Shown one piece after another: positions 24,127 to 33,157 of a stretch of DNA of 64,000 nt. Origin of the DNA: Bifidobacterium pluvialisilvae (GTDB lineage Bacteria; Actinomycetota; Actinomycetes; Actinomycetales; Bifidobacteriaceae); contig NZ_JAHBBI010000003.1 of the NCBI RefSeq assembly GCF_019331695.1, forward strand, positions 186,001-250,000. Reading direction: 5' to 3'. The notes below the pieces were generated by a model that searched no databases, was not told the origin of the DNA, and was given only the letters and a program-made list of their open reading frames with translations. How positions within the stretch are numbered: position 1 is the first letter of the stretch; every line of letters starts with the position of its first letter. A program made the translations under genes and the position numbers.

Positions 24127-25662
24127 TTACCGCGACGCTTTGCGGGATATCAGGGCGACTATGCCGAGGGTGACGGCGATGACCGCAGCCGCCACGGCGA
24201 AGCTGCCGGTCATCGCGGATTCATAGGCGCGGGAGGCCACCTGCCGCATCATATTGCCCGCAGCGCCCACGAATCCAGCCGCCCGCTGGAAGTCCAGCGT
24301 CACGGAGCCGGCGGATTGCGGGTTCAGTCCGACTGGCAGTGCGAGATTGCGGAATCCCGCCGCGTACAGCCCGCTCTGGATGCTGCCGAAGATTCCCACG
24401 CCGATGATGGATCCGAATTGGCGGAACACGGTCAGCAGACTGGAGCCGGCGCCGGACTGCCCGACCGGTACTCGGCCCATGGCCCAGGTCAGCATCGCCG
24501 GCTGGCCGGCGCCCAATCCGAAGCCGGCCACGATCTGACCGAGCAACACCGTAGCTTGCCTCATCGTTACGTCTGGCCACCACATGGCGGCGCCGATCGT
24601 CAGCATGCCGGCGGCCAGACATCCCAAGGCCAGCAGACTCGTGCCACGTGAGCCGATCCGGGAGACGATCCAGCCGTTCACCCGGGCTCCCACGATGGAC
24701 GCGACGACCAGCGGCATCAGCAGCATGCCGCCTATCAGCGCGTCATGGCGCAGCACCGTCTCCAGATAGGCGGGCATGATGAAGATGATGCCGTACATCG
24801 AGAAGTTCAGCATCATCAACGCCGGTGCACAGGCCCCGAAGGACGGGTCCCTCATCAAACCGAGTTCCATCAACGGGTTACGGGACATGCGGTCGTGCAG
24901 CACGAATGCCGCGGTCAGCACGGCGCCGACCGTCATTGGAATCCAGGCGTCTGTGGCCAGAATGCCATGCTGGGCGTTGACCAGACCGGCGGAGAACAAA
25001 GTGAACCCGGCGAACATCATCGCCACCGACAGCCACGGCACATGCAGCGACCGGGACTTGCGCGGTCCGCCCGCCCGCGGGACGTTCATGCGGATGACCA
25101 TAATCACGGCGAGGAACACCACGCCATCGAATCCGAAGATGCCGCGCCACCCCAGCGTCGTGGTGAGCACCCCGCCGACGAGCGGACCGAACGGCACGCC
25201 CAGGGTGCCGGCTATCGCCCATGCGGTCATGGCGCGGGACAGTGCGGGGCCGCGGAACAGAATCCCGAGCAACGCTTGGCCCATCGGGATGACCACGCCC
25301 GCACCGGCGCCCATGATCGATCGTGAAACAAGCAGCACCGGCACGTTCCCGGCCGCAAGACCAATCGCGGATGCGACGACGAACATGCCCAGTCCGACAA
25401 GCATGGTCCGCAGATGGCCGAGCCGGTCGCCCATGAATCCGGCCAGCAGCACCACGGCCGCGAACACCAGATTGTAACTGGAGACGATCCACTGCTGTTC
25501 CGCCATGCCCGCGCCCAACGACTCGGCGATGTTCGGCAGCGCCACGTTGAACGCCGTGGTGTTGACCATCATCACCAGCTCGGCCGCGCACAGGCAGACC
25601 AATGAGCGGCTCAGGCTCTTCTGCCCCTTCTCGTTCAGGCTCTTCTCGTTTGTTTCATCCAT
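24127..25662 (-). CDS. MFS transporter, DHA2 (EmrB/QacA-like, 14 TM)
   Basis: 511-residue drug-efflux permease. Features are an early acidic/charged tail, the TM1 segment LVMMVNTTAFNVALPNIAESLG, the loop GFMGDRLGHLRTMLVG (motif A), and motif C GTLGVPFGPLVGGVLTTTLGWR. It is divergent from a TetR gene at 25822, and the 160 bases between carry a large inverted repeat, so the pump is probably repressed by that regulator. This region is moderately less GC-rich than the backbone. Confidence 0.9.
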   Translation of the reverse strand: MDETNEKSLNEKGQKSLSRSLVCLCAAELVMMVNTTAFNVALPNIAESLGAGMAEQQWIVSSYNLVFAAVVLLAGFMGDRLGHLRTMLVGLGMFVVASAIGLAAGNVPVLLVSRSIMGAGAGVVIPMGQALLGILFRGPALSRAMTAWAIAGTLGVPFGPLVGGVLTTTLGWRGIFGFDGVVFLAVIMVIRMNVPRAGGPRKSRSLHVPWLSVAMMFAGFTLFSAGLVNAQHGILATDAWIPMTVGAVLTAAFVLHDRMSRNPLMELGLMRDPSFGACAPALMMLNFSMYGIIFIMPAYLETVLRHDALIGGMLLMPLVVASIVGARVNGWIVSRIGSRGTSLLALGCLAAGMLTIGAAMWWPDVTMRQATVLLGQIVAGFGLGAGQPAMLTWAMGRVPVGQSGAGSSLLTVFRQFGSIIGVGIFGSIQSGLYAAGFRNLALPVGLNPQSAGSVTLDFQRAAGFVGAAGNMMRQVASRAYESAMTGSFAVAAAVIAVTLGIVALISRKASR

Positions 25663-25676
25663 AATCCAACCCGCTT

Positions 25677-25749
25677 AAGATACCAATAAGTTTCTTATGA
25701 ACCATGCATGATTATAGATATCCGTAAATAAGAAACGCCGTGGTATCTT
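25677..25749. promoter_or_regulatory. Large inverted repeat between divergent MFS and TetR genes
   Basis: Two 22-base arms (25677-25698 and 25728-25749) match at 18 positions; each has AAGATACCA then, after four variable bases, GTTTCTTAT, in opposite orientation. The 29-base centre is AT-rich. One arm lies beside each promoter, which suits a TetR regulator controlling both genes. Confidence 0.65.
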
Positions 25750-25821
25750 GTAAAAGGCGGTGTGGTCAATCAACGGGAACCACATTCGGCAACGACACCC
25801 ACGCCGCGTATGGAGATGATC

Positions 25822-26442
25822 ATGGAAGCGAACACCGCGCCGAAGCGAACACGTCGCCGGGGCAAGGTCCTTGAAGAGGCCATCCTGGAGGCGGCATGGG
25901 AGCAGCTGTCCATGTGCGGCGCCGAGGAGTTCACCTTCGACAACGTGGCCGCCAGGGCGCATACCAGCAAACCGGTGCTGTACCGCCGATGGCCGAACCG
26001 TACGGAACTGTTCGTGGCCGCCATGAGGCGGCATCGGGGCCGTGCCGTCATCGAACGCCCGAACACGGGGTCGCTCAGAGGCGACGTCATCTCCATTCTC
26101 CGCCAGCTCAACATCAAGCAGTCCGACGCGGTGATGGCGCTGGCCAAGTTCGGCGTCTACGCCGACTGGCTTGGCGTCAGCGCCCACGAACTATACGAAC
26201 GGACGATGATCAGCGACCAGCCCAGCATCATGATGGCCGTCGAAAACGCGCTGGCGCGGGGCGACATCACCTGCGAGCTGCCGGAATCACTGCTGCGCAT
26301 GCCCGGGGAGCTCGGGCGCGCGTCCATCCTCCGCGACATGCGGCCCCTGTCCGAAACGGACATCATCACCGTGGTCGACGAGCTGTTCCTTCCGCTCGTC
26401 GACCATTACGAGCGGCGGGCGCGAACCGCGACCGGCCTGTAG
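25822..26442 (+). CDS. TetR/AcrR-family regulator
   Basis: 206-residue regulator. The helix-turn-helix (LEEAILEAAWEQLSMCGAEEFTFDNVAARAHTSKPVLYRRWPNRTELF) fits the group with YRRW in the recognition region and a C-terminal TetR_C-type ligand domain. The start at 25822 has GGAG 7 bases upstream; other in-frame ATGs are at 25810 and 25816. It probably controls the divergent MFS pump at 24127 and perhaps the AraJ-like MFS at 26603. Confidence 0.88.
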   Translation: MEANTAPKRTRRRGKVLEEAILEAAWEQLSMCGAEEFTFDNVAARAHTSKPVLYRRWPNRTELFVAAMRRHRGRAVIERPNTGSLRGDVISILRQLNIKQSDAVMALAKFGVYADWLGVSAHELYERTMISDQPSIMMAVENALARGDITCELPESLLRMPGELGRASILRDMRPLSETDIITVVDELFLPLVDHYERRARTATGL

Positions 26443-26482
26443 GACATCGGCATCCGCGACATGCGAATGCCGGAAACGACGA

Positions 26483-26531
26483 TTGTGAACGCTATCATTT
26501 GGCATATATATCCAAGCCGGCAATATATTCC
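26483..26531 (+). promoter_or_regulatory. Putative promoter/operator of the AraJ-like MFS gene
   Basis: TTGTGA with TATATA 16 bases later in an otherwise GC-rich area. Two AT-rich imperfect palindromes overlap or follow it: TTGGCATATATATCCAA (26499-26515) and GGCAATATATTCC (26519-26531). Confidence 0.35.
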
Positions 26532-26602
26532 GCATACATCCGCCAAAAAGGGCATCGTATCCGGAACCGACGCCGAGCAACGACACCAAGGAAACGACAA
26601 CC

Positions 26603-27766
26603 GTGAAGAAGAGCCTCTTATCCATCGCCGCGGGAGCGTTCGTGCTCGGCGCCGCCGAATTCGTCATGATGGGCATCCTGCCCCAAGCCGCCGCGGCCAC
26701 GCACGTCTCCATACCGACGGCCGGCCACTTCATCTCCGCATACGCAATCGGCGTATGCGTCGGCGTGACCATGCTCGTCTTCGGACGCAGAACCAGCCCG
26801 AAGCACCTGGTCATACTGTTCATGGCGCTCGCCCTCGTCGGCAACGCCCTGAGCGCGGCCGCGCCGAACGCCATCGTGCTCGTCATCGCCCGATTCATCG
26901 CGGGACTGCCGCACGGCGCCTTCTTCGGCACTGGCACGGTCATCGCGAAAGCGCTCGCCGACAAGGGGCATGAGGGCAAGGCCGTGTCCGTGATGGTCAC
27001 CGGTCAGACCATCGCCAACATGTTCGGCGTGCCCGCCGGCACCCTGCTCGCCGAATACCTCGACTGGCGACTCGCCTTCGTGATTCTGGCGCTCGGCTCG
27101 GCACTTACCATCGTGCTCACGCTGGCGTGGATGCCGCTCATCCCCGCCGTGCCCGACGCCGGTCTCGCCGGACAGTTCCGCTTCCTCGCCAAACCGGGCC
27201 CGTGGCTGGTGCTTGGCGCCGTGTTCGTCGGCAACTCCGGCGTATTCTGCTGGTGGAGCTACGTCTCCCCATGGCTGCAGAAGACCGGCGGCTATGATTC
27301 GCGATTCGTGCCGCTGCTCATGATGCTCGCCGGATTCGGCATGGTCGTCGGCGGCCTCGCCGGTTCCCATCTGGCCGACCGATGGCTGCATGCCGCGACC
27401 GCCTCCGCCGGACAGGCGATCTCCGCAGTGGGCCTGCTTCTGGTGTTCCTCGTCCCCGGAAACCTCGTGACCTGCGCCATCCTCACGTTCTGGATTGCGT
27501 TCGGCCTGTTCTTCATCAACGGCCCGCAGATGCTGCTCATGGCCGACGCCGGCAAGGGCGGGGGAGAGCTCATCGGCGGCGCCGCCGTGCAGATCGGCTT
27601 CAACGGCGGCAACGCCGTCGGCTCGCTGGTCGGCGGCATGGCATTGACCGCGTCCGGCATGGACTACCATTTCACCGGACTCGCCGGACTGCCGTTCACC
27701 GTGGCCGCCGTGCTGCTGCTGGCCACGTTCGCGTTGCGTTACGAACGGAAGGAGACGCGCGGCTGA
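26603..27766 (+). CDS. MFS transporter, DHA1 (AraJ / YdhP-like)
   Basis: 387-residue, 12-helix permease. The opening FVLGAAEFVMMGILPQAAAATHVSIPTAGHFISAYAIGVCVG and the segment GLPHGAFFGTGTVIAK are hallmarks of the AraJ/PurR-type exporters of sugars, nucleosides or drugs. The GTG start follows CAAGGAAACGACAACC. It is downstream of the TetR gene in the same orientation but with its own AT-rich promoter region. Confidence 0.88.
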   Translation: MKKSLLSIAAGAFVLGAAEFVMMGILPQAAAATHVSIPTAGHFISAYAIGVCVGVTMLVFGRRTSPKHLVILFMALALVGNALSAAAPNAIVLVIARFIAGLPHGAFFGTGTVIAKALADKGHEGKAVSVMVTGQTIANMFGVPAGTLLAEYLDWRLAFVILALGSALTIVLTLAWMPLIPAVPDAGLAGQFRFLAKPGPWLVLGAVFVGNSGVFCWWSYVSPWLQKTGGYDSRFVPLLMMLAGFGMVVGGLAGSHLADRWLHAATASAGQAISAVGLLLVFLVPGNLVTCAILTFWIAFGLFFINGPQMLLMADAGKGGGELIGGAAVQIGFNGGNAVGSLVGGMALTASGMDYHFTGLAGLPFTVAAVLLLATFALRYERKETRG

Positions 27767-27799
27767 GCTTGGCGGCGGCCCCTGTCTGTCGGGTGCGTC

Positions 27800-28768
27800 C
27801 TACTCCATGCTGCGGCGGGCCTTGCGCCAGACAAGCCTGGCGGTGTTGACGTCGGCGGTGATGGTGAGCAGCTCGCCGTCATAGTCGACGTGCCGCACCT
27901 GCGACTGATGCTCCCATGTGGGGTTCATGCTGATTTCGATGTTGTGGATGACATTCGAATGCTCAAGATCCAACGTATAGGTGCCGCAATAGGCCACATA
28001 GCCGTGCGCGGCCGCGGCCATCTCCTCCGTCGTGCCCTCATGCAGGTCGCGGGAGGCGTATGCGGGACGCCCGGTGGCCGACATCTGCGCCGAAACGTGT
28101 CCGTCGGCCGTGTAGATGAGATACGCCTCGCAATCCTCGCCCAGCGGATGGAACACCGTCCCGTCGTCGCGGGTGAGCGTGTAGGAGACGATTTCCCAGG
28201 TGCCGATGAGTTCGTCGGGCGTGATGGTCATGATGATGTCCTTTCGTGGTTGTTCCGTATGATGCGATGAGCGTGCTTCGTCGTGGATGGGCTTCTCCAT
28301 GAAGACGCGGTGATAGCCGTCCTCGACGCGTCTCGCCGTCTCATGGAATCCCAGATGCGCGTAGATGTGCAGATTTTCGGTCATCAGCTCGTTCGTATAG
28401 AGCGCGATTCGTGAAAGGCCGAGTTGGTCGGCATGGCGTTCCGCGAATTCCAGCAGCCTGCGTCCGACGCCACGTCCTTGGGTCGGCGAATCGACGGCGA
28501 CGTTCTCGATGAACAAGGCATCGTTCACAGGATGCATGCAGATGAGGCCGCATATGACCTTCGCATCGCCGACATGGCCGGCATCATGACCGTCGACGGC
28601 GACCCATACCCGTCCGGCGGCGACGTCCGCGCTGCCGTCCTTCAGCATGGGGGCCGGGGGACGGTCCATCCGATCGAGATATACGCCGTATGCGTCGTCG
28701 ACGAGCGTCTTCAGCCGGGGGACGTCGACGGGCGTGGCGTGCCTGATGATGATGTCCACGACTGCCAT
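27800..28768 (-). CDS. GNAT acetyltransferase fused in frame to a lipocalin-like domain
   Basis: 322 codons without a stop. Residues 1-150 are a GNAT N-acetyltransferase: IENVAVDSPTQGRGVGRRLLEFAERHADQLG is the acetyl-CoA loop, and IYAHLGFHETARR the last strands. Residues 180-322 are a lipocalin-like domain (LIGTWEIVSYTLTRDDGTVFHPLGEDCEAYLIYTADGHVSAQM), usually an independent protein of about 140 residues. An internal ATG at 28231 preceded by AAAGGACATCATC would give exactly that protein, so either a fusion or two nested products is possible. No signal peptide is seen; the substrates are unknown. Confidence 0.75.
   Translation of the reverse strand: MAVVDIIIRHATPVDVPRLKTLVDDAYGVYLDRMDRPPAPMLKDGSADVAAGRVWVAVDGHDAGHVGDAKVICGLICMHPVNDALFIENVAVDSPTQGRGVGRRLLEFAERHADQLGLSRIALYTNELMTENLHIYAHLGFHETARRVEDGYHRVFMEKPIHDEARSSHHTEQPRKDIIMTITPDELIGTWEIVSYTLTRDDGTVFHPLGEDCEAYLIYTADGHVSAQMSATGRPAYASRDLHEGTTEEMAAAAHGYVAYCGTYTLDLEHSNVIHNIEISMNPTWEHQSQVRHVDYDGELLTITADVNTARLVWRKARRSME
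28229..28245 (-). promoter_or_regulatory. Internal ribosome site and start for the lipocalin-like domain
   Basis: GAAAGGA lies 6-7 bases before ATG 28231 inside the GNAT-lipocalin frame. A start here yields 143 residues beginning MTITPDELIG, matching the usual extent of the stand-alone family. Confidence 0.5.
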
Positions 28769-28782
28769 GATAGGCCGGTAGT

Positions 28783-29745
28783 CTATCGTTCGCGTACGAG
28801 TGCGGACAATGCGCGGATGTCGTCGGGCGTGGTGCGGCAGCATCCGCCGATCAGCGACGCCCCCGCCGCCAGCCATTGCGGCGCGAACCGGGGGATGCCC
28901 GTCCCGACGGGATGCGGCGTCCACGTCTTCGTCTCGGGATGATAGACGTCGCCGTTGTTCGGGTAGACGATGACGGGCCGGTCCGTTGCCTCGTGGAGAC
29001 GCCGGACCGCGTCCTCGGCCATGTCCGGAGGAATGCAGTTGACGCCGATCGCCGCGATTTGGGGGATGTTCCCCAATGCGGATGCGGCGTCCTCGACGGC
29101 CGTGCCATCGCACAGGTGCCCGGCATCGCGCAGGCTGAACGACGCCCACGCCTCCATGCCGGGGAACTCGTCGGCCAGCAGCCCGGCCAGCGCACGGGCC
29201 TCACCCAGATTCGGCATGGTCTCGAATGCGAACGCGTCGACGCCGGAGTCGGCGAGTATGCGCATGCGCGGCCGGTGGAAATTGCGGTACTCCGCGTCCG
29301 ACATCGCATAGTCGCCCGTGTATTCGCTGCCGTCCGCCAGGAACGCGCCATACGGCCCGACGCTGCCGGCGATGAGCAGCGGCCGGCCGGCGATCTCGTC
29401 CCCGATATGCGACGCCCGGTACTCCTCGCGTGCGGCGATGGCCTCCTCCGCGGCGACGGCGATCAGCCTCTCCGCCTCCGCGTGCGATAGCCCCAGCCTT
29501 TCGAACGCAGGAACGTTCGCCTGATACGAATCGGTGATGGCGATGTTCGCGCCGGCCTCGAAATAGGCGCGATGCACGTCGCGCACGGCGTCGGGGCGGT
29601 CGATCAGCGCCATCGCCGACCACAGCGCGTTCGCCGTGTCCACGCCGCGTTTCTCCAGCTCCGTCGCCATCGCCCCGTCCACGATCAGTGGCGACCGCAT
29701 GGCAAGGGCCCCTGTCAAGGCATGGGGCGTCATATGGGACATCAT
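28783..29745 (-). CDS. mmuM: Homocysteine S-methyltransferase
   Basis: 320-residue zinc enzyme that moves a methyl group, normally from S-methylmethionine, to homocysteine to make methionine. The zinc cysteines are seen in AIGVNCIPP and GGCCRTTPD; the N-terminal LIVDGAMATELEKRGVD is characteristic. The ATG codons at 29745/29742 lie 5-8 bases after the stop of the small membrane protein gene, and the GNAT-lipocalin ORF starts 15 bases beyond its stop, so the three genes are probably one transcript. Confidence 0.92.
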   Translation of the reverse strand: MMSHMTPHALTGALAMRSPLIVDGAMATELEKRGVDTANALWSAMALIDRPDAVRDVHRAYFEAGANIAITDSYQANVPAFERLGLSHAEAERLIAVAAEEAIAAREEYRASHIGDEIAGRPLLIAGSVGPYGAFLADGSEYTGDYAMSDAEYRNFHRPRMRILADSGVDAFAFETMPNLGEARALAGLLADEFPGMEAWASFSLRDAGHLCDGTAVEDAASALGNIPQIAAIGVNCIPPDMAEDAVRRLHEATDRPVIVYPNNGDVYHPETKTWTPHPVGTGIPRFAPQWLAAGASLIGGCCRTTPDDIRALSALVRER

Positions 29746-29750
29746 GATGT

Positions 29751-30116
29751 TCAGTCCCCGATGACGGCATCGACGATGCCGGAGACGATGGCCATGATGA
29801 ACGAGCCGAGCACGGCCCACAGGAACCCGTGGATGATCACGCCCACGTCGAACAGCGACATCGCCAGCCATGAGGCAAGCTCCATGAACAGCCAGTTGAG
29901 CACCAGCGCGAACAGACCGAAGCTCAGGATGGATATCGGCAGTGCGATGAGTTGGACGACCGGTTTGATGGAGGCGTTGATGAGCGCCAGGAACAGGGAG
30001 AACGCGGCGACGCCGAGGACCGGCGGCTCGCCCACCGCCTCCATGCCGGGCAGCAGCGCCACCATGACGCCCGCCGCGATCGTCAATACCAGCCATCGGG
30101 AAAGAAAGCGACTCAT
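29751..30116 (-). CDS. Small four-helix membrane protein (YvlD / phage-holin-IV-like family)
   Basis: 121 residues with four hydrophobic helices (about 7-27, 31-50, 56-80, 86-112). The segment FSLFLALINASIKPVVQLIALPISILSFGLFALVLNWLFMELAS is typical of the YvlD family, linked in other bacteria with envelope stress. Despite the family name there is no phage context. It is the first gene of a probable operon with mmuM. Confidence 0.82.
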   Translation of the reverse strand: MSRFLSRWLVLTIAAGVMVALLPGMEAVGEPPVLGVAAFSLFLALINASIKPVVQLIALPISILSFGLFALVLNWLFMELASWLAMSLFDVGVIIHGFLWAVLGSFIMAIVSGIVDAVIGD

Positions 30117-30223
30117 ACCCCGATTATGCCACGGTCGTCCCCGCGGTGAATCGCCGGTTCGTCGCCGATTGCTACATTGGTTGGTGGACGGAACGATGGG
30201 ACCGCGAACAAGGAGACGAACGT

Positions 30224-30640
30224 ATGCAGCGACCGATCATGAAGGACGAGGCGTTCCTGGGCAGGGTGTCCGCGCCGGCCACGCAGGACGACCTCGCGGT
30301 GGGCGACGACCTGAGGGATACGCTCGACGCCCATGCGCACGAGTGCGTCGGCATGGCGGCGAACATGATCGGCGTCGGCAGGCGCATCATCGTCTTCGCC
30401 GACGACCTGACCGGACGCAGCATGGTCATGTTCAATCCCGAGATCGTCGCCAAGGCGGAACCGTATGAGGCGAGCGAAGGGTGCCTGTCGCTGGCGGGGG
30501 AGCGGAGCGCCACACGCTACCGCCGCATCACCGTCACCTATCGGGACCGCCGATGGCGCGAACGCACCGCGCGTTTCGAGGGCTACACCGCGCAGATCAT
30601 CCAACATGAAGTGGATCATTGCGACGGCATACTCATCTGA
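30224..30640 (+). CDS. Short peptide-deformylase-like metalloenzyme
   Basis: 138 residues. Deformylases remove the formyl group from nascent proteins with a Cys/His/His-bound metal. Motif 2 EGCLSL and motif 3 QHEVDH are intact, giving all three ligands and the general-base Glu. Motif 1 reads GMAANMIG where GφGφAAxQ is usual, so the conserved Gln is Met. This belongs to a compact subfamily also found in firmicutes. The ATG at 30224 has AAGGAGA 6-7 bases upstream. It is followed by MazG after 28 bases. Confidence 0.83.
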   Translation: MQRPIMKDEAFLGRVSAPATQDDLAVGDDLRDTLDAHAHECVGMAANMIGVGRRIIVFADDLTGRSMVMFNPEIVAKAEPYEASEGCLSLAGERSATRYRRITVTYRDRRWRERTARFEGYTAQIIQHEVDHCDGILI

Positions 30641-30668
30641 GAGCAACAGGCACAGGAGCTTAACCAAT

Positions 30669-31460
30669 ATGACAGAAACCATCATACGTGAATCCGAGGC
30701 TTATCGGCTTCCCGCGGGATTCGAGCACTGCTCGAAGCTTAGGCCCGTCGTCGAGGCGAAGACCGCGCTTGACAGGGTCAAGGCCATCGTCGACATCCTC
30801 TACTCGCCCGGCGGTTGCCCTTGGGATGGCAGGCAGACGAATCGCACGCTGCTCAAGCACCTGCTTGAGGAGACCTACGAGTACATCGACGCCGTCGAGA
30901 CCGACGATCGCGACAACATGCGCGAGGAGCTCGGCGATGTGCTGCTCCAGTCCGTGTTCCAGGCACGCGTATGCGAAACCGACCCCGACGACCCGTTCGG
31001 CATCGACGAGGTCGCCGACCGGCTCGTGGACAAGCTCATCACCCGGCATCCGCACGTGTTCGTCCCCGACGACGCCGATGGCGCTGACGGGACGCAGACC
31101 GGCCCCGAATCCCCGGAGGCCACGCTCGCCCTATGGGAGAAGGTCAAGCAGAAGGAGAAGCACCGCAAGTCCGTGCTCGACGGCATCTCGCATACGCAGG
31201 GCGCGTTCCTGCGCGCCGCGAAGGTCGTCTCGCGTGTATCGAAGTCACCACATGCCGATGATTTGTTCGAAGCGTTCGACGGACCGGACGACGCGTCGGC
31301 TTCCAGGTCCGACGCCTACGCCGACGACATCTTCGCCGTCATCCGTCGCGCGCAGGCCGACGGCGTCGACGTGGAGTCCGCGCTGCGCAACCGTCTGCGC
31401 GACGTGGAGGCCGGCATCGCCGAGCGCGAGGCCGAAGCCAGGCGGCATGGGGAGCGGTGA
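30669..31460 (+). CDS. mazG: MazG-family nucleotide pyrophosphohydrolase
   Basis: 263 residues, the length of full MazG proteins. The Mg-binding EExxE-x(n)-ExxD motif is visible in HLLEETYEYIDAVETDDRDNMREELGDVLLQSVF, and the opening CPWDGRQTNRTL is typical. A second, weaker MazG-like helical half follows (LALWEKVKQKEKHRKSVLDGISHTQGAFLRAAKV). It hydrolyses NTPs to NMP and pyrophosphate, as house-cleaning or in the (p)ppGpp response. The stop overlaps the start of the HAD gene (ATGA). Confidence 0.93.
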   Translation: MTETIIRESEAYRLPAGFEHCSKLRPVVEAKTALDRVKAIVDILYSPGGCPWDGRQTNRTLLKHLLEETYEYIDAVETDDRDNMREELGDVLLQSVFQARVCETDPDDPFGIDEVADRLVDKLITRHPHVFVPDDADGADGTQTGPESPEATLALWEKVKQKEKHRKSVLDGISHTQGAFLRAAKVVSRVSKSPHADDLFEAFDGPDDASASRSDAYADDIFAVIRRAQADGVDVESALRNRLRDVEAGIAEREAEARRHGER

Positions 31461-32143
31461 TGAGGGTCTTCGACTTCGACGGCACCATATACGACGGCGA
31501 AAGCCTCTTCGACCTGTACTTGTTCAGCGCCCGCTACGACCTGCGGGTCTTCCGCCATCTTGCGCCCGTATTGCGATACGCCATCAAATACAAGCTGGGC
31601 AAGGCCACGCTCGAACAGATGGAACGCGGCGTGGGCAAGGTCACGGGGAAATATCTCAAGGACCTCGCCTCCTCGCGCAAGGTCGACGATCTGCGCGTCG
31701 GCGCGCTGACCGAAGCGATGAACGCCGGACTCGGCGACGACGTGATGGCCGGCGACGCCTCCGCCAGGGAACTCGAATCGATGACCGGTCCTCTCCGGGC
31801 GCTGGTCAACGCGTTCTGGGACCGCAACATGCATAAGATCAAACCCTGGTATGAGCCGCGGCCGGACGATGTGATCCTCACCGCGTCATTCGACATGACC
31901 GTGGGGGAGGCATGCCGCCGTCTCGGCGTCGGCACGCTCATTTCGTCCACCATCGATCCCCGGACGCTGACGGTCTCCTATCTCAACTTCAACACGAACA
32001 AGCCGAAACGTCTGCGCGAGGTGCTCGGAGACGACGTGACGATCGACGAATTCTACACCGACAGCGCATTCGACCAGCCCATGATCGACATGGCCCGCAA
32101 GGGGTTCATGGTCAAAGGGGATATCATCACCCGGGTCAAGTAA
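31460..32143 (+). CDS. HAD-superfamily phosphatase (HAD-IB like)
   Basis: 227 residues. Motif I is FDFDGTIYDGES with the nucleophile Asp; motif II is ILTASFDMTVG, and the C-terminal motif is DEFYTDSAFDQPMIDMA. An insert between motifs I and II is helical, as in HAD-IB phosphatases acting on phosphoserine or lipid phosphates. The start at 31460 overlaps the mazG stop by 1 base (ATGA) with GGGGAG upstream, so the two are translationally coupled. Confidence 0.88.
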   Translation: MRVFDFDGTIYDGESLFDLYLFSARYDLRVFRHLAPVLRYAIKYKLGKATLEQMERGVGKVTGKYLKDLASSRKVDDLRVGALTEAMNAGLGDDVMAGDASARELESMTGPLRALVNAFWDRNMHKIKPWYEPRPDDVILTASFDMTVGEACRRLGVGTLISSTIDPRTLTVSYLNFNTNKPKRLREVLGDDVTIDEFYTDSAFDQPMIDMARKGFMVKGDIITRVK

Positions 32144-32173
32144 GCCGAACGGCCCCGCAGGACCGGCGACGAG

Positions 32174-33019
32174 TCACAGATACGTGCTCCAGCCGAGCTT
32201 CACGGCCAGTATGACGCCGGCGAGCACGGCGGCGGCGCGCATGATACGGGCGGGGATGCGTCGGGTGATCGGCGGGGCGATGTAGCTGCCGATGAAGCAG
32301 CCGGCGCACAGGGCGATGGCGAACGGCCAGTTCACCGAACCCCGGACGATGAACATGAGTGCGGCGGTGATGTTCGCCCCGAACCCGATGACGGTCTTCA
32401 GCGCGTTGATCTCATGGAACTCGCCGATGCGGCCGAGATCGAGGATGGCCAGTGCGAACGTGCCCGCCCCGGCGCCGAAATACCCGCTGTAGATGCCGAC
32501 GAAGCATACGCCCGGCCACATCCACCACGGGTCCTTGCGCACGTCGTCCTTCGGTCTGGCCAGCTCGCGCTCGGTGGCTTCGCGGGCCTGCGCCGAATTC
32601 GGTCCCAGCGTCTTGCCCACGGAGTCGCGGGCATGGGCGCGTTCCTTCGGATTGAACGCGATGATGACCGCGCTGAACAGAATCAGCGGAGGCACCAGGT
32701 ATTCGAACACGGAGGCGGGCAGTTCAAGCAGCAGCAGGCCGCCGACAAGACCTCCGACCACGCCGATGACGGCGTAGATGATGACGCGGGCCCGATGCCC
32801 ATGCAGTTCCTTGCGTGCGGAGAGGCATCCGCCTACGCCGGTGCCCACCACGCCCACGGTGTTCGTGGTGTTCGACAGCACCGGAGGGATGCCCAGCGCC
32901 AGCAGTGCCGGATAGGAGACCAAGGACGACGCACCCACCGCGTAGCCGACGAATCCGGCGCCGATGCCGGCGAGCAGCACCAGCAGCAATGTCACGACGG
33001 GAACTCCGACAAGGGTCAT
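32174..33019 (-). CDS. TauE/SafE (TSUP) family permease, copy 1
   Basis: 281-residue, about eight-helix permease of the family that exports or imports sulfite, sulfoacetate or other organosulfur anions. The paired family motifs are GIGAGFVGYAVGASSLVSYPALLALGIPPVLSNTTNTVGVVG and GIYSGYFGAGAGTFALA. The central loop is longer than in its neighbour and is charged. Starts at ATG 33019 after GGAGG. It is a tandem paralogue of the next gene, about two-thirds identical by eye. Confidence 0.9.
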   Translation of the reverse strand: MTLVGVPVVTLLLVLLAGIGAGFVGYAVGASSLVSYPALLALGIPPVLSNTTNTVGVVGTGVGGCLSARKELHGHRARVIIYAVIGVVGGLVGGLLLLELPASVFEYLVPPLILFSAVIIAFNPKERAHARDSVGKTLGPNSAQAREATERELARPKDDVRKDPWWMWPGVCFVGIYSGYFGAGAGTFALAILDLGRIGEFHEINALKTVIGFGANITAALMFIVRGSVNWPFAIALCAGCFIGSYIAPPITRRIPARIMRAAAVLAGVILAVKLGWSTYL

Positions 33020-33157
33020 GATAGCCTCCAGCGCATAGGAACCGTAAGGATTCCGTTAGGAATTGGTGAGGAACATCATGTGAGCATAGCCATTCGCCGC
33101 CGTCCGGTCGAATGGCTGACCGCAACGTGGACCGCGGTGTGAACGGCGCCGTCCACG

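Noticed and set aside
29751-30116. Prophage signal from a holin-like protein
   Set aside because: The protein belongs to the YvlD-type membrane family; no other phage genes are present.
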